From Fidelibacterota bacterium UBA1134 (GTDB lineage Bacteria; Fidelibacterota; Marinisomatia; Marinisomatales; S15-B10), in the NCBI GenBank assembly GCA_002311975.1, contig DCAL01000036.1, forward strand, positions 3,700-18,857: DNA of 15,158 nt, read 5' to 3'. Made by a program: the position numbers and the translations under genes. Below, piece after piece: positions 6,181-14,246 of the stretch (positions within the stretch are counted from its first letter, which is position 1; every line of letters starts with the position of its first letter). The notes beneath the pieces were generated by a model, which had not been told where the DNA came from, did not search any database, and saw nothing but the letters and a program-made list of their open reading frames with translations.

Positions 6181-8493
6181 GTGAAGAGTCTTATGGCTCA
6201 AATCATCCAGTTTCAAATTGACCGGCCGCGGCTTGTCCTGAGCATACTCGTCCTTATTACGCTTGCTCTTGGTGCTCTCGCATCCGGTCTGGAGTTCGAC
6301 TTCACCGTGGAAAACCTGTTCGCCAGAAATGACCCCGAGGTGGATGCCTATTTTGAGTTCCGGGAAGAGTTCGAGCGCGAAGATGACGTCATCTATCTCA
6401 TCTATATGGCGGACGATCCGTTCTCTAGGGAAAATCTTCAGAAAGCTCATGAGTTGACCTTCGGATTTGAGAATATCACAGGCGTGGAAGAGGTGGTTTC
6501 TCTGGCGAATGTGGAACTGTTTGAACAATCTGAGGACTTGGTGCTGGCGCCGCTCTATGGGACGATTCCGAAAGACGTCGACAGTCTGGCCCTGCTCAAA
6601 CGGCGCGTGCTGTCTACGCCGCTTCTGGTTGAGAATCTTGTCTCACTCGATGGGAAACTTGCGGCGTTCCTGATCTCTGTCAGTGACGATTACAACAATC
6701 ACAAGGATCGCGAACGGATTCTGGACAAGATCGGTGATATTCAAGCGCGCACCGCATGGGAGTGGCACGAAGCGGGAATCCCTGTGTTGCGGACGCGCTA
6801 CGTTCAGTACATGCTCGATGATTTCATTAATTTCCTCCCGCCTGTGACGACTGTGCTCGTGGTCGTTCTTTTCCTGCTTTTCAGGACGCTGAGAGGTGTG
6901 TTTCTCCCCATGGTCACCGTGCTCATGGCTGATATCTGGATCATGGGCGTCATGGCTCTGCTGGGCATTACCATAAACATAATTACGTACATCGTCCCGA
7001 CACTTGTCCTGATCATCGGTGTTGCTGATTCCATCCATATCCTTGTGAAGTATCACGAAGAGTTGACGCACAACAGCGATAAGCTGGACGCCGTCGCGGA
7101 AACTGTCAGGAAGATTGGAGCAGCCATTTTGCTCACGAGTCTCACTACCGCTGTCGGATTCTTTTCTCTCATGAGCACGAATATTGTTATTGTCCGTCAG
7201 TTCGGTCTCATGGTGGGGATTGCGGTTATTTTTGCTTTCATCAGTTCTGTAACTTTCATCCCCTGCATGCTTGTCATTCTTGGAAAACCTTCCCAGAAGA
7301 GACTGTATGGAACCAGCCGCAGCTTGCGCCACGGAGTTATAATGAGGATCATAGCCATCGTCAACCGCCACCCGCGACGAATTGTATACATCACCGCGCT
7401 AATAGTCATTGTCTTCTGTTTTCTGGCGATGCGTGTCGACCCCCACTCCTCGCTTCTGGATGATCTCAGCCGGGGGAACGAGCTGTACGATGATATTCAT
7501 TTCATGGAAGCCGAGATGGGAAGTGCGCTTCCGCTTGAAGTGGTTGTGATTGTGATGGAGAATGGCACAGAAGTGGGGGACGGTATCAAGGATCCCCGTG
7601 TGGTGAAGCAGGTTGTGCGGTTGCAGGCCATGCTTTCCACCATCCCCGAGATTGGCAAGACCATTTCCATCGGCGACTATCTCAAAGAGATGAACAGGGC
7701 ATTCCACGGAGGAGAAACGGAGTTCTACACCATCCCTGAATCGCGCCGGCTGATTGCGCAATACCTTATGCTTCATGAAGAAGAATTCGAGTTTCTCATC
7801 AACTACGATTATTCAAGTACCCGCATAGCGGGCAGGATCAAAGATGTTACATCTAGGCGGGCGGAGGAAATTTCCCGAGAGATCATGGCGTGGTGTGACA
7901 GTCACCTTCCAGAAAGTTTCCACGTTCAGCTGACGGGCACGACTCTCATGGCACTGAAAACGAATCAGTATCTTGTGCGTAATCTTGTGCTCAGCTTCAC
8001 CATTGCTTTCGGTGTCATCTTCATCTCCATGCTGATTCTTTTCCGTTCTTTCAAACTTGCCTCACTGTTGATGATACCGAATATCATTCCACTGCTGATG
8101 ATTGCCGCGGTGATGGGACTGTTTCACATCAAGTTGAGGCCAACGACAGCCATGACCTTTGCCATCGCCTTCGGGATTGCTGTCGATGATACCATTCACT
8201 TTCTTGTACGGTTCCGGCAGGAGCTTTTTGCCAGTCATGGAAAGTACAGGCTTGCCAACGAACAGACTCTACTGACCACCGGCAAGGCGATCATTTCAAC
8301 AAGTGTAATTCTGGTGGCTGGTTTTATTGTGATGGTGACCTCGAATTTCAGTCCGAGCAGGGATTTTGGGCTTTTATCAGCCATAACGATGGTGGGTGCG
8401 CTTCTTGGGGATCTCTTCTTCCTGCCGGCGGTGCTGACATTGGCAAGACCGAGGATTCCGGGGTTGCGGCATACGTATGGCGATGAGGTGTGA
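6181..8493 (+). CDS. RND/MMPL-type exporter, sterol-sensing-like domains (HAE3 type)
   Basis: Membrane protein of the RND superfamily (MMPL/HAE3-like branch), probably a proton-driven exporter of hydrophobic or lipid molecules across the inner membrane. It is 770 aa, the compact size of this branch, against about 1040 for AcrB-type pumps. The architecture is the family's internal duplication: TM1 (about 18-36), a periplasmic loop beginning FDFTVENLFARNDPEVDAYF, a bundle of five TMs with GVADSIHIL in the first half, then TM7, a second periplasmic loop, and a second bundle with GIAVDDTIHFLVRF. The Asp residues in these motifs fit the proton-relay site. GTG 6181 gives MKSLMAQ; ATG 6193, preceded by GAAGAG, is an equally good start. 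It lies 10 nt after the symporter gene, probably in the same operon. No membrane-fusion protein or outer-membrane channel gene is visible beside it. Confidence 0.88.
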   Translation: MKSLMAQIIQFQIDRPRLVLSILVLITLALGALASGLEFDFTVENLFARNDPEVDAYFEFREEFEREDDVIYLIYMADDPFSRENLQKAHELTFGFENITGVEEVVSLANVELFEQSEDLVLAPLYGTIPKDVDSLALLKRRVLSTPLLVENLVSLDGKLAAFLISVSDDYNNHKDRERILDKIGDIQARTAWEWHEAGIPVLRTRYVQYMLDDFINFLPPVTTVLVVVLFLLFRTLRGVFLPMVTVLMADIWIMGVMALLGITINIITYIVPTLVLIIGVADSIHILVKYHEELTHNSDKLDAVAETVRKIGAAILLTSLTTAVGFFSLMSTNIVIVRQFGLMVGIAVIFAFISSVTFIPCMLVILGKPSQKRLYGTSRSLRHGVIMRIIAIVNRHPRRIVYITALIVIVFCFLAMRVDPHSSLLDDLSRGNELYDDIHFMEAEMGSALPLEVVVIVMENGTEVGDGIKDPRVVKQVVRLQAMLSTIPEIGKTISIGDYLKEMNRAFHGGETEFYTIPESRRLIAQYLMLHEEEFEFLINYDYSSTRIAGRIKDVTSRRAEEISREIMAWCDSHLPESFHVQLTGTTLMALKTNQYLVRNLVLSFTIAFGVIFISMLILFRSFKLASLLMIPNIIPLLMIAAVMGLFHIKLRPTTAMTFAIAFGIAVDDTIHFLVRFRQELFASHGKYRLANEQTLLTTGKAIISTSVILVAGFIVMVTSNFSPSRDFGLLSAITMVGALLGDLFFLPAVLTLARPRIPGLRHTYGDEV

Positions 8494-8719
8494 GGGAGTG
8501 ACGCTGGAGCGAAACAGCTATGAAAAAGCTGACAAGAAAACGTTTGCCTCAGGCCGTTTCCCCGTTCAAATTGACCATAGTTTATGAGAACGAAATCTGA
8601 GATGCGCAATTCTCAATGCGGAGCTGATGGTGGAGAAATGGATTGTTGAGTGAGGGCAGTGGCGAATTGTATTTCTTTCCTTTTCCGCGAAGAATCGGGT
8701 AGTTTTGACAGAGGTCAGC

Positions 8720-8907
8720 ATGATGAGAAAGATATCTTTGTCTGAAGTCAAAGGGAAGTCGCGTTATCTTGTGGATGTGTATGTGGGGTGGCGGGAAACA
8801 AGGCGGACCCTGAGCTTATGGGCGAGATTCGTAAAGGACTGGATGAACTCGAACCAGATTCAAAGCTCTACACGCTGGACGAACTCTTCGGAAAACCGAC
8901 AGATTAG
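8720..8907 (+). pseudogene. Remnant of a Phd/YefM-type antitoxin gene (frameshift plus internal deletion)
   Basis: Two pieces of one small gene lie in different frames. The first piece starts at ATG 8720 or 8723 behind a GAGGT Shine-Dalgarno (8711-8715) and reads MMRKISLSEVKGKSRYLVDV, matching the N-terminal DNA-binding pattern of prevent-host-death antitoxins (ISLSEVKxxLxxLVD). The second piece, in another frame, reads ADPELMGEIRKGLDELEP and ends LYTLDELFGKPTD at TAG 8905-8907, matching the C-terminal toxin-binding tail (SDPELMExIRxGL). An intact member is about 75-90 residues. Here the middle (roughly 25-40 residues carrying the RHGxPVAV-type segment) is missing and the frames no longer join. 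No toxin gene adjoins; the next gene is aroQ on the other strand. Matching is from memory of family consensus, so assignment is moderate. Confidence 0.6.
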
Positions 8908-8910
8908 ACG

Positions 8911-9345
8911 TTACACCGGCCGTCCCTGAACCAACTTCCTTAAACCTTCAAGATAGCCCTCCTTTCCCAAGCCCGAGACCTGCCCTACGCACGCCGGAGC
9001 GATCACCGATATTTTTCTGAAATCTTCCCGGCTGTGGATATCGCTCAGATGGACCTCCACCGTTGGAATCCCCATCGCGGTGATGGCGTCCCGGATGGCG
9101 TAGGAATAGTGAGTAAAAGCACCCGGATTGATGATGATACCGTCTGCTTGGCCCATGGCCTCGTGAAGCCGGTCGATGATGGCCCCCTCATGATTGGACT
9201 GGAAATGCTCCAGTCCGTGCCCTTTCGCCTCGGCTGTCGCCGTGAGCCACTCCAGAATCTCGTCCAGTGTTTCCGAACCGTAGATTTCCGGTTCCCGTTT
9301 CCCTAACAGGTTCAGATTTGGGCCGTTGATGACGAGAATCTTCAT
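8911..9345 (-). CDS. aroQ: 3-dehydroquinate dehydratase, type II
   Basis: Catalyses the third shikimate step, dehydration of 3-dehydroquinate to 3-dehydroshikimate, through an enolate intermediate without a Schiff base. It is 144 aa, the standard type II length; active enzymes are dodecamers. Signatures are ILVINGPNLNLLGKREPEIYG (3-23) with catalytic Tyr22 and lid residue Arg17, SNHEGAIIDRLHEA (50-63), INPGAFTHYSYAIRDA (72-87) with Asn73, and VEVHLSDIHSREDFR (96-110) with catalytic His99. It is unrelated to the type I enzyme AroD. The ATG (9345-9343) overlaps the aroB TGA (9344-9342) as ATGA, so it is coupled and last in the operon. Downstream it converges on the antitoxin remnant; I see no strong terminator in the short gap. 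Confidence 0.96.
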   Translation of the reverse strand: MKILVINGPNLNLLGKREPEIYGSETLDEILEWLTATAEAKGHGLEHFQSNHEGAIIDRLHEAMGQADGIIINPGAFTHYSYAIRDAITAMGIPTVEVHLSDIHSREDFRKISVIAPACVGQVSGLGKEGYLEGLRKLVQGRPV

Positions 9346-10400
9346 GACAGCGTTGCCAAGGATTCGACGATGAGTTTGTCGCTGACCTGAGTTGAGGTGG
9401 TGGCATTCCCGAGGCCGTCCAGTACGACAAAGTTCAGCACGCCGCCTTCCGTTTTCTTGTCCGTGTGGACGTAATTGAGAATAGTGCTGGGATCGAGGGT
9501 CGGAGAAGGAAGGAAGGAGAGCTTTGCGATTGTATCAGAGAGGAACTGGCGGTCGGCGGCTGGGAGGAGTCCCATTTGTTCGGAAATCCATGAGGCGCAA
9601 TTCATGCCGTGGGCAACGGCCTCCCCGTGGCGGATGTTGCCGTAGCCGAGATGTGCTTCCACGGCGTGACCAATGGTGTGACCGAAGTTGAGAATTCTCC
9701 GCAATCCTCTTTCCTTTTCATCCTTGGAAACTACTTCAGCCTTGATGGCGCACGACCGGGTGATGGCGGATTCAAGATCGAAGGCGTCCAGATCGTCCAA
9801 TTCGGATGAGAGCCATGCCAGGAAGTCTCGATCACGGATGGCGCCGTACTTGACCACCTCGGCCAGTCCGGAGACGACCTCTTCTCTTGGCAGAGATTCC
9901 AGAATCGTCGGATCGATGAATACCGATTCCGGTTGGTGGAATACCCCTACAAGATTCTTCCCTTCGGGGAGGTTGACGCCTGTTTTCCCGCCGATAGCTG
10001 AATCGACCATGGCGAGGAGTGTGGTGGGGATCTGGAAACAGTCGATGCCGCGCATGAAGGTGGCGGCAACAAATCCGGCGAGGTCACCCACGACGCCGCC
10101 GCCTACGGCAAGGATGGTGCTTGATCTGTCGCAGCCCATTTTCATCATCTGCGAAATGACACGCCGGTATTCATCAAAGTCTTTCGCCCGCTCGCCTTCA
10201 GAGACGATAATCTCGTGACCGTGGAGCCCCGCCGCCTTCAGCCGGGAGCCGAGCAGTTCCATGATGGAAGACTGGGAGATAATAACCCACGACCTCGTTC
10301 CGTTTTGCTGCGCGAGAATTTCAGGAAGTTTTTCGAGAAGACCCTTTGACACATGGATGGGATAAGACCTCTCGTCAAGTTCGACTGTTACAGTTTTCAC
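9342..10400 (-). CDS. aroB: 3-dehydroquinate synthase
   Basis: NAD- and metal-dependent cyclisation of DAHP to 3-dehydroquinate, the second shikimate step. It is 352 aa from the GTG at 10400, the normal length. The Rossmann-type half carries GGGVVGDLAGFVAATFMRG (100-118), PTTLLAMVDSAIGGKTGVN (125-143) and NLPEGKNLVG (143-152). The C-terminal half carries SGLAEVVKYG (177-186), ILNFGHTIGHAVE (236-248) and RHGEAVAHGM (257-266), giving likely metal ligands Glu181, His241 and His258. The GTG start overlaps the aroK TGA (GTGA, 10400-10397). An in-frame GTG at 10433 would add 11 residues unlike the family and lie well inside aroK, so I rejected it. It overlaps aroQ by 4 nt at its end. Confidence 0.96.
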   Translation of the reverse strand: MKTVTVELDERSYPIHVSKGLLEKLPEILAQQNGTRSWVIISQSSIMELLGSRLKAAGLHGHEIIVSEGERAKDFDEYRRVISQMMKMGCDRSSTILAVGGGVVGDLAGFVAATFMRGIDCFQIPTTLLAMVDSAIGGKTGVNLPEGKNLVGVFHQPESVFIDPTILESLPREEVVSGLAEVVKYGAIRDRDFLAWLSSELDDLDAFDLESAITRSCAIKAEVVSKDEKERGLRRILNFGHTIGHAVEAHLGYGNIRHGEAVAHGMNCASWISEQMGLLPAADRQFLSDTIAKLSFLPSPTLDPSTILNYVHTDKKTEGGVLNFVVLDGLGNATTSTQVSDKLIVESLATLS

Positions 10401-10915
10401 AGCTCCAGCTCCGTCAGGATGGCGTCCGCGCACGACTGGGGAGGGAGAGAAGCATCGATGGTGATGTGGGCCGTCTGGTGGTAGAACTCCTCCCTTTCCT
10501 GCCAGATGATCGACAGGCTCGATTCGTTTCCGCCGGGATTACTCAACAGGGGACGGTCATTGACGCCATTGAGTCGCCGGGCGAGCGTTTCGAGGGGCAC
10601 GTCCAGGAAGAAGACCGTTCCTGATTCCCTCATGATCCTTCTGTTTCCCTTACGGAGTATGATACCTCCGCCGCATGCCACGACCGCTCTCTCCGTCTGA
10701 GACATCTCAGTAAGCAATTCTGATTCCATCTGTCTGAAGTGAGCTTCGCCGTCCTCAGCAAATATCGCCGAAATGGACTTTCCCGCGGAGTGTTCGATGT
10801 CCCCGTCCAAATTGAAAAACTTCCATGCCAGGCGCTCTGCCACAATTTCGCCGATGGTCGTTTTCCCCGAGCCCATCATGCCAATAAGAAAAATGCACTG
10901 TTTTCGTGAGATCAT
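10397..10915 (-). CDS. aroK: Shikimate kinase
   Basis: Phosphorylates shikimate to shikimate 3-phosphate with ATP, the fifth pathway step; a nucleoside-monophosphate-kinase fold. It is 172 aa, typical. Features are the P-loop GMMGSGKTT (12-20), LDGDIEH with Asp37/Asp39 in the shikimate/Mg site, GKSISAIFAEDGEAHFRQMESELL (45-68) with Arg61, the CGGG glycine run (81-84), and the lid with DRPLL (120-124). ATG 10915 is the first start consistent with the family N-terminus; no clear Shine-Dalgarno precedes it. It lies 75 nt after aroC, the only real gap in the operon, and overlaps aroB by 4 nt. With no second kinase in view I use aroK rather than aroL. Confidence 0.95.
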   Translation of the reverse strand: MISRKQCIFLIGMMGSGKTTIGEIVAERLAWKFFNLDGDIEHSAGKSISAIFAEDGEAHFRQMESELLTEMSQTERAVVACGGGIILRKGNRRIMRESGTVFFLDVPLETLARRLNGVNDRPLLSNPGGNESSLSIIWQEREEFYHQTAHITIDASLPPQSCADAILTELEL

Positions 10916-10990
10916 TACTCAGAAAGCGGTGGCAGGTCGCAATTGCAGTTATAGTCATTAGGTGCCACTTTTGCTACTCTTCCTGCCAAC
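10916..10990 (-). other. 75-nt gap inside the shikimate operon
   Basis: This is the only non-overlapping junction in the run. It contains a 6-bp inverted repeat GTGGCA/TGCCAC (10929-10934/10963-10968) around a 28-nt loop that itself holds GCAATTGC (10939-10946). No T-run follows on the minus strand, so it is not an evident terminator. It could be an internal promoter region, an RNA processing site or simple spacer. I see no clear -35/-10 elements. Confidence 0.3.
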
Positions 10991-12151
10991 TTAGAACCTT
11001 GCACTTGCCTCAATATGGGCTTTGAGTTGCGCAACAGAGTCGCCGCCGAATTTTTCCAGGAGCGCGTCGGCCAAGACGAAGCATAGCATACTCTCGGCGA
11101 TGACGGACGCCGCCGGAACGGCGCAGGTGTCGGTTCTCTCCTTGTGGGCGACCTTCTTCTCTTTCGTCTCCATATCCACCGACCGCAGCGGTTTGATGAG
11201 CGTGGAGATAGGCTTCATGGCCATCCGGACAACGATGGGCTGGGCGTTGCTCATGCCCCCTTCCAGACCGCCGGCATTGTTGGAATAGCGGATGTACCGA
11301 TCCCCGTCCCAGCCGATCTCGTCGTGGGCGTCACTCCCGAACCGCCCGGCCCCGTCAAACCCGGCCCCAATCTCAATTCCCTTCAAGCCGTTGATGCTCA
11401 TCATGGCGGCGGCCATGCGGGCGTGAAGCTTGCGGTCCCAGTGAGTATGTGAACCGAGGCCGTAGGGGAGGCCGGAAGCGATCACTTCAAAGACACCGCC
11501 TGCGGAGTCGCCCTTTGCCTTGGCTTCGTTAATAGCGGCTATCATTTCCTGTTCCATCTCTTTGTCGAGGCAGCGGACGGGCGATTTATCCGCAATCGCG
11601 TTGAGTTGCTCCGGCAAGGTTCCTTCGGGGATTGGCGTCGAATCTTTGATCTTGTGAATCTGGACAACACGGCTGCCGACTTCGATGTCCACCTCCTTCA
11701 GGAGCTTGCGGCAGACGGAGGCGAGAGCCACCCGCATGGCTGTCTCCCGGGCGGAAGACCGCTCGAGCACATTTCGGATATCATCGAAGCCAAACTTCTG
11801 AACGCCCGCCAGGTCCGCGTGGCCGGGGCGGGGGAGAGTCACCTTTTTCACTTCCTCATCTACCGGCTCTACGGACATCTTCGTCTTCCAGTTTTCCCAG
11901 TCTTTGTTGGGGAGGATCAGTCCGACGGGTGAACCGAGGGTTTTTCCGTGTCGGATGCCACAGTAGATTTCCGGCCGGTCTTCTTCGATCTTCATCCGTC
12001 CGCCACGGCCATGGCCCTTCTGCCGCCTTGCCATATGCGCAGCAATGTAGTCTTCCGTAATCTGAAGTCCCGCGGGGATGCCTTCCAAGATTCCCAATAA
12101 TCCCTTGCCGTGGGATTCTCCAGCCGTTAACCATTTCAACTTCTGCATCAT
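10991..12151 (-). CDS. aroC: Chorismate synthase
   Basis: Last shikimate step: FMN-dependent 1,4-anti-elimination of phosphate from EPSP to chorismate. It is 386 aa; bacterial enzymes are about 350-400. Motifs are TAGESHGKGLLGILEGIPAG (9-28) with the conserved Glu-Ser-His, GRGGRMKIEEDRPEI, RPGHADLAG, ERSSARETAMRVA, and GGLEGGMSNAQPIVVRMAMKP, the usual GG(I/L)xGGxSNG region with Ala in place of the terminal Gly. Reduced flavin must be supplied by another system, since no flavin reductase domain is fused. ATG 12151 forms an ATGA overlap with the aroE stop (12150-12148); the next codon, ATG 12148, is an alternative. It is co-transcribed with aroE upstream and separated by 75 nt from aroK downstream. 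Confidence 0.96.
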   Translation of the reverse strand: MMQKLKWLTAGESHGKGLLGILEGIPAGLQITEDYIAAHMARRQKGHGRGGRMKIEEDRPEIYCGIRHGKTLGSPVGLILPNKDWENWKTKMSVEPVDEEVKKVTLPRPGHADLAGVQKFGFDDIRNVLERSSARETAMRVALASVCRKLLKEVDIEVGSRVVQIHKIKDSTPIPEGTLPEQLNAIADKSPVRCLDKEMEQEMIAAINEAKAKGDSAGGVFEVIASGLPYGLGSHTHWDRKLHARMAAAMMSINGLKGIEIGAGFDGAGRFGSDAHDEIGWDGDRYIRYSNNAGGLEGGMSNAQPIVVRMAMKPISTLIKPLRSVDMETKEKKVAHKERTDTCAVPAASVIAESMLCFVLADALLEKFGGDSVAQLKAHIEASARF

Positions 12152-13002
12152 GATAACGATGCCTCCATTAGCTGATCTTCAAGGTATGTGCTGATACCTC
12201 TGAAATCTACTTGCTGAGAGACTGGCTTGGCCAACCATAAATCCAACGAGGCTAGCCCCTGATAGATGAACATGTCCAATCCTCCCACTGTGCGGGCTCC
12301 TGCATTCCTGCCATGGGCGAGAAACTTGGTAATCGGCGGTGAGTAAACACTATCCACTAAAAGATGGTTCTTACCCAAATCATGGGGGACAAAAGGGGAA
12401 GTGTCAATGTGGGGCGTCATCCCTAACGAGGTACAGTTTATTACGATTTGTACGTGCGTTAAGGTATTCAGGTGTTCCGGTGTTACCATGCCTACTTCCA
12501 CGCTCGAATTGATTGTATTGACCCAAGAGGCCAGAAACTCTGCCTTTTCCAAGCTGCGGTTGGCAATGGTGATGGAAGCCGGTTCACTCTGGGCCACAGC
12601 GTAAGCCACTGCCCGCGCCGTACCGCCGGCTCCCAAGATCAGACAGCCCTTTCCCTGTACCGAAACACCGTTCGCTTCCATCGCCTTGGCGAAACCGAGC
12701 CAATCTGTGTTGTACCCCTTCAGCCGGCCGTCTGACGCCGCTACGCAGTTGACAGCGCCAATAGTTTGGGCGTGATCGTCGAGTTCATCCAGAAAAGAAA
12801 CTATGGCCAGTTTGTGAGGGAGGGTGACGTTGATGCCGTGCAGCTCTCCGGTTCTCAGATTCTTCGCGATCTTCGGCAGATCTTCCTCGTGGGCTTGGAT
12901 CTTTCTGAACTCTGCGTCGATCCCGAGATCTTGAAAGACCCAGTTGTGAAGGGCGGGACTCAGGCTATGGCCGATGGGATTTCCGATGACAGCAAACTTC
13001 AT
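12148..13002 (-). CDS. aroE: Shikimate dehydrogenase (NADP+)
   Basis: Reduces 3-dehydroshikimate to shikimate with NADPH, the fourth pathway step. It is 284 aa from ATG 13002. The substrate domain has AVIGNPIGHSLSPALHN (4-20) and INVTLPHK (57-64) with catalytic Lys64 and its partner Asp100 in YNTDWLGF. The cofactor domain has LGAGGTARAV (123-132) and ANRSLEKA (147-154), the NR(S/T) pattern that goes with NADP preference, then INCTSLGM and VDSVYSPPITKFL (216-228). An upstream extension in the same frame to 13056 (MCGGIMPRV...) is unlike the family. ATG 13002 gives a standard N-terminus and an ATGA overlap with the aroA stop, so I chose it. It also overlaps aroC by 4 nt. Confidence 0.95.
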   Translation of the reverse strand: MKFAVIGNPIGHSLSPALHNWVFQDLGIDAEFRKIQAHEEDLPKIAKNLRTGELHGINVTLPHKLAIVSFLDELDDHAQTIGAVNCVAASDGRLKGYNTDWLGFAKAMEANGVSVQGKGCLILGAGGTARAVAYAVAQSEPASITIANRSLEKAEFLASWVNTINSSVEVGMVTPEHLNTLTHVQIVINCTSLGMTPHIDTSPFVPHDLGKNHLLVDSVYSPPITKFLAHGRNAGARTVGGLDMFIYQGLASLDLWLAKPVSQQVDFRGISTYLEDQLMEASLS

Positions 13003-14246
13003 TTGATCACTTTCCCCAGCAGGTCGTTGAACTCGGGGCATGATACCTCCACACACAAATCGTCATCGAGTTTAGTCTGTCCGTCCGCCAGAAGTCCTGC
13101 TATGGTGAACGCCATGGCGATGCGGTGGTCACCGTATGTATCAATTCTTGTCCCTTTCAGAGTAGTAGGACCCTCGATAACAAAGCCGTCATCCAATTCG
13201 GTTACATCAGCTCCCATCCTTAGGAGATTCGAGCAAATGGCAGCAATGCGGTCCGATTCCTTCAGCCGTAGTTCGTCGGCATCCCGCACTTCAGTTATCC
13301 CTTCGGCTTGTGTCGCCAGAACCGCCAGAACGGGGAGTTCGTCTATGATCCCGGGGATCTCCGGCTGGGAGAGAGATACTGATCTAAGTGGCGCGCTCCA
13401 CACGCGGAGGTCTGCGGTCGTCTCTCCTCCTTCATCAGATTCCTCCAGCCACTCCATTCCGGCGCCCATTTTTTCCAGGGCGTCGAAGAATCCGCTCCGA
13501 GTCGAGTTTCTCAGGATTCTCTTGAGGAGAATCTCCGAACCGGGGACGAGGGCCGCCCCTGCCGCGAAGAACGCAGCCGTCGAGGGATCAGCCGGAACGG
13601 TGAGGTCGAACGATCGAAGCGGTGAGGTGAGAGGCGACAGGTCGATACGGCTGCCGCTGACGGAGATGTCAGCGCCAAGATGTCCGAGCATGATTTCTGT
13701 ATGGTCACGACTTTTGGTCTGCTCTCTCACCGTAGTTTTCCCTTCGGCGCTCAGCCCTGCCAGCAAGACCGCTGACTTTACCTGAGCACTTGCCACGGGG
13801 AGTGTATAGTCAATGCCTGTCAGTGAATTGGATTTCAGATTTATGGGCAGATGTCCATCTTCGCTGTTAATGAGCGCACCCATTGTACTCAGGGGATCGA
13901 TGATTCTCCTCATGGGACGTTTTGAGAGAGAACTGTCACCTGTTAGGGTTGAACAGATTCCTTTACCCGCAAGCAGCCCGGTCAGCAGTCTGGCAGTAGT
14001 GCCGGAGTTTCCGCACTGGAGGGGAGATTCGGGAGTCCCGAGCGCGCCGCCTTTGATTACCACTTTACCATCCTTCCTCTCAGAATTGACGCCGCAGCGA
14101 AGGAGACACTGGCGCGTTGACTCTACGTCAGCTCCCGTAGACAGATTTCTGACGGTGCATACTCCATTGGAGAGAGACGCAAGCATCAGCGCCCGGTGGG
14201 AAATCGATTTGTCTCCGGGAAAGGAGAGGATACCCTTAACCGGCAC
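12999..14246 (-). CDS. aroA: 3-phosphoshikimate 1-carboxyvinyltransferase (EPSP synthase)
   Basis: Transfers the enolpyruvyl group of PEP to shikimate 3-phosphate, the sixth pathway step; the target of glyphosate in sensitive enzymes. It is 415 aa from the GTG at 14246, with the inside-out alpha/beta two-domain fold expected from the family. Motifs are FPGDKSISHRAL (9-20), GNSGTTARLL (79-88), GDSSLSKRPMRRI (103-115), DPSTAAFFAAGAAL, LKESDRI and GDHRIAM near the C-terminus. The GDSSLSKRPM and GNSGTT forms resemble class II enzymes; insensitivity is not established by this. An in-frame stop lies seven codons upstream of the GTG and no ATG intervenes, so the start is well constrained. It overlaps the DAHP synthase gene by 11 nt, and AGAGGA upstream may serve as ribosome binding site. 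Confidence 0.95.
   Translation of the reverse strand: MPVKGILSFPGDKSISHRALMLASLSNGVCTVRNLSTGADVESTRQCLLRCGVNSERKDGKVVIKGGALGTPESPLQCGNSGTTARLLTGLLAGKGICSTLTGDSSLSKRPMRRIIDPLSTMGALINSEDGHLPINLKSNSLTGIDYTLPVASAQVKSAVLLAGLSAEGKTTVREQTKSRDHTEIMLGHLGADISVSGSRIDLSPLTSPLRSFDLTVPADPSTAAFFAAGAALVPGSEILLKRILRNSTRSGFFDALEKMGAGMEWLEESDEGGETTADLRVWSAPLRSVSLSQPEIPGIIDELPVLAVLATQAEGITEVRDADELRLKESDRIAAICSNLLRMGADVTELDDGFVIEGPTTLKGTRIDTYGDHRIAMAFTIAGLLADGQTKLDDDLCVEVSCPEFNDLLGKVIK

Noticed and set aside
6643..7371. 242-codon minus-strand frame
   Set aside because: Antisense to the membrane part of the RND gene; its Asp/His/Asn-rich composition is what the complement of hydrophobic codons gives.
10398..10433. 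Longer aroB starting at GTG 10433
   Set aside because: The extra 11 residues do not look like the family and lie inside aroK; the GTGA overlap at 10400 is a better start.
13003..13056. Longer aroE starting at 13056
   Set aside because: The extension (MCGGIMPRV...) precedes the normal family N-terminus and overlaps aroA deeply; ATG 13002 fits family and overlap pattern.
12766..13785. 339-codon plus-strand frame
   Set aside because: Antisense across the aroE-aroA junction, Ser/Arg-rich composition typical of a shadow frame in a GC-rich coding region.
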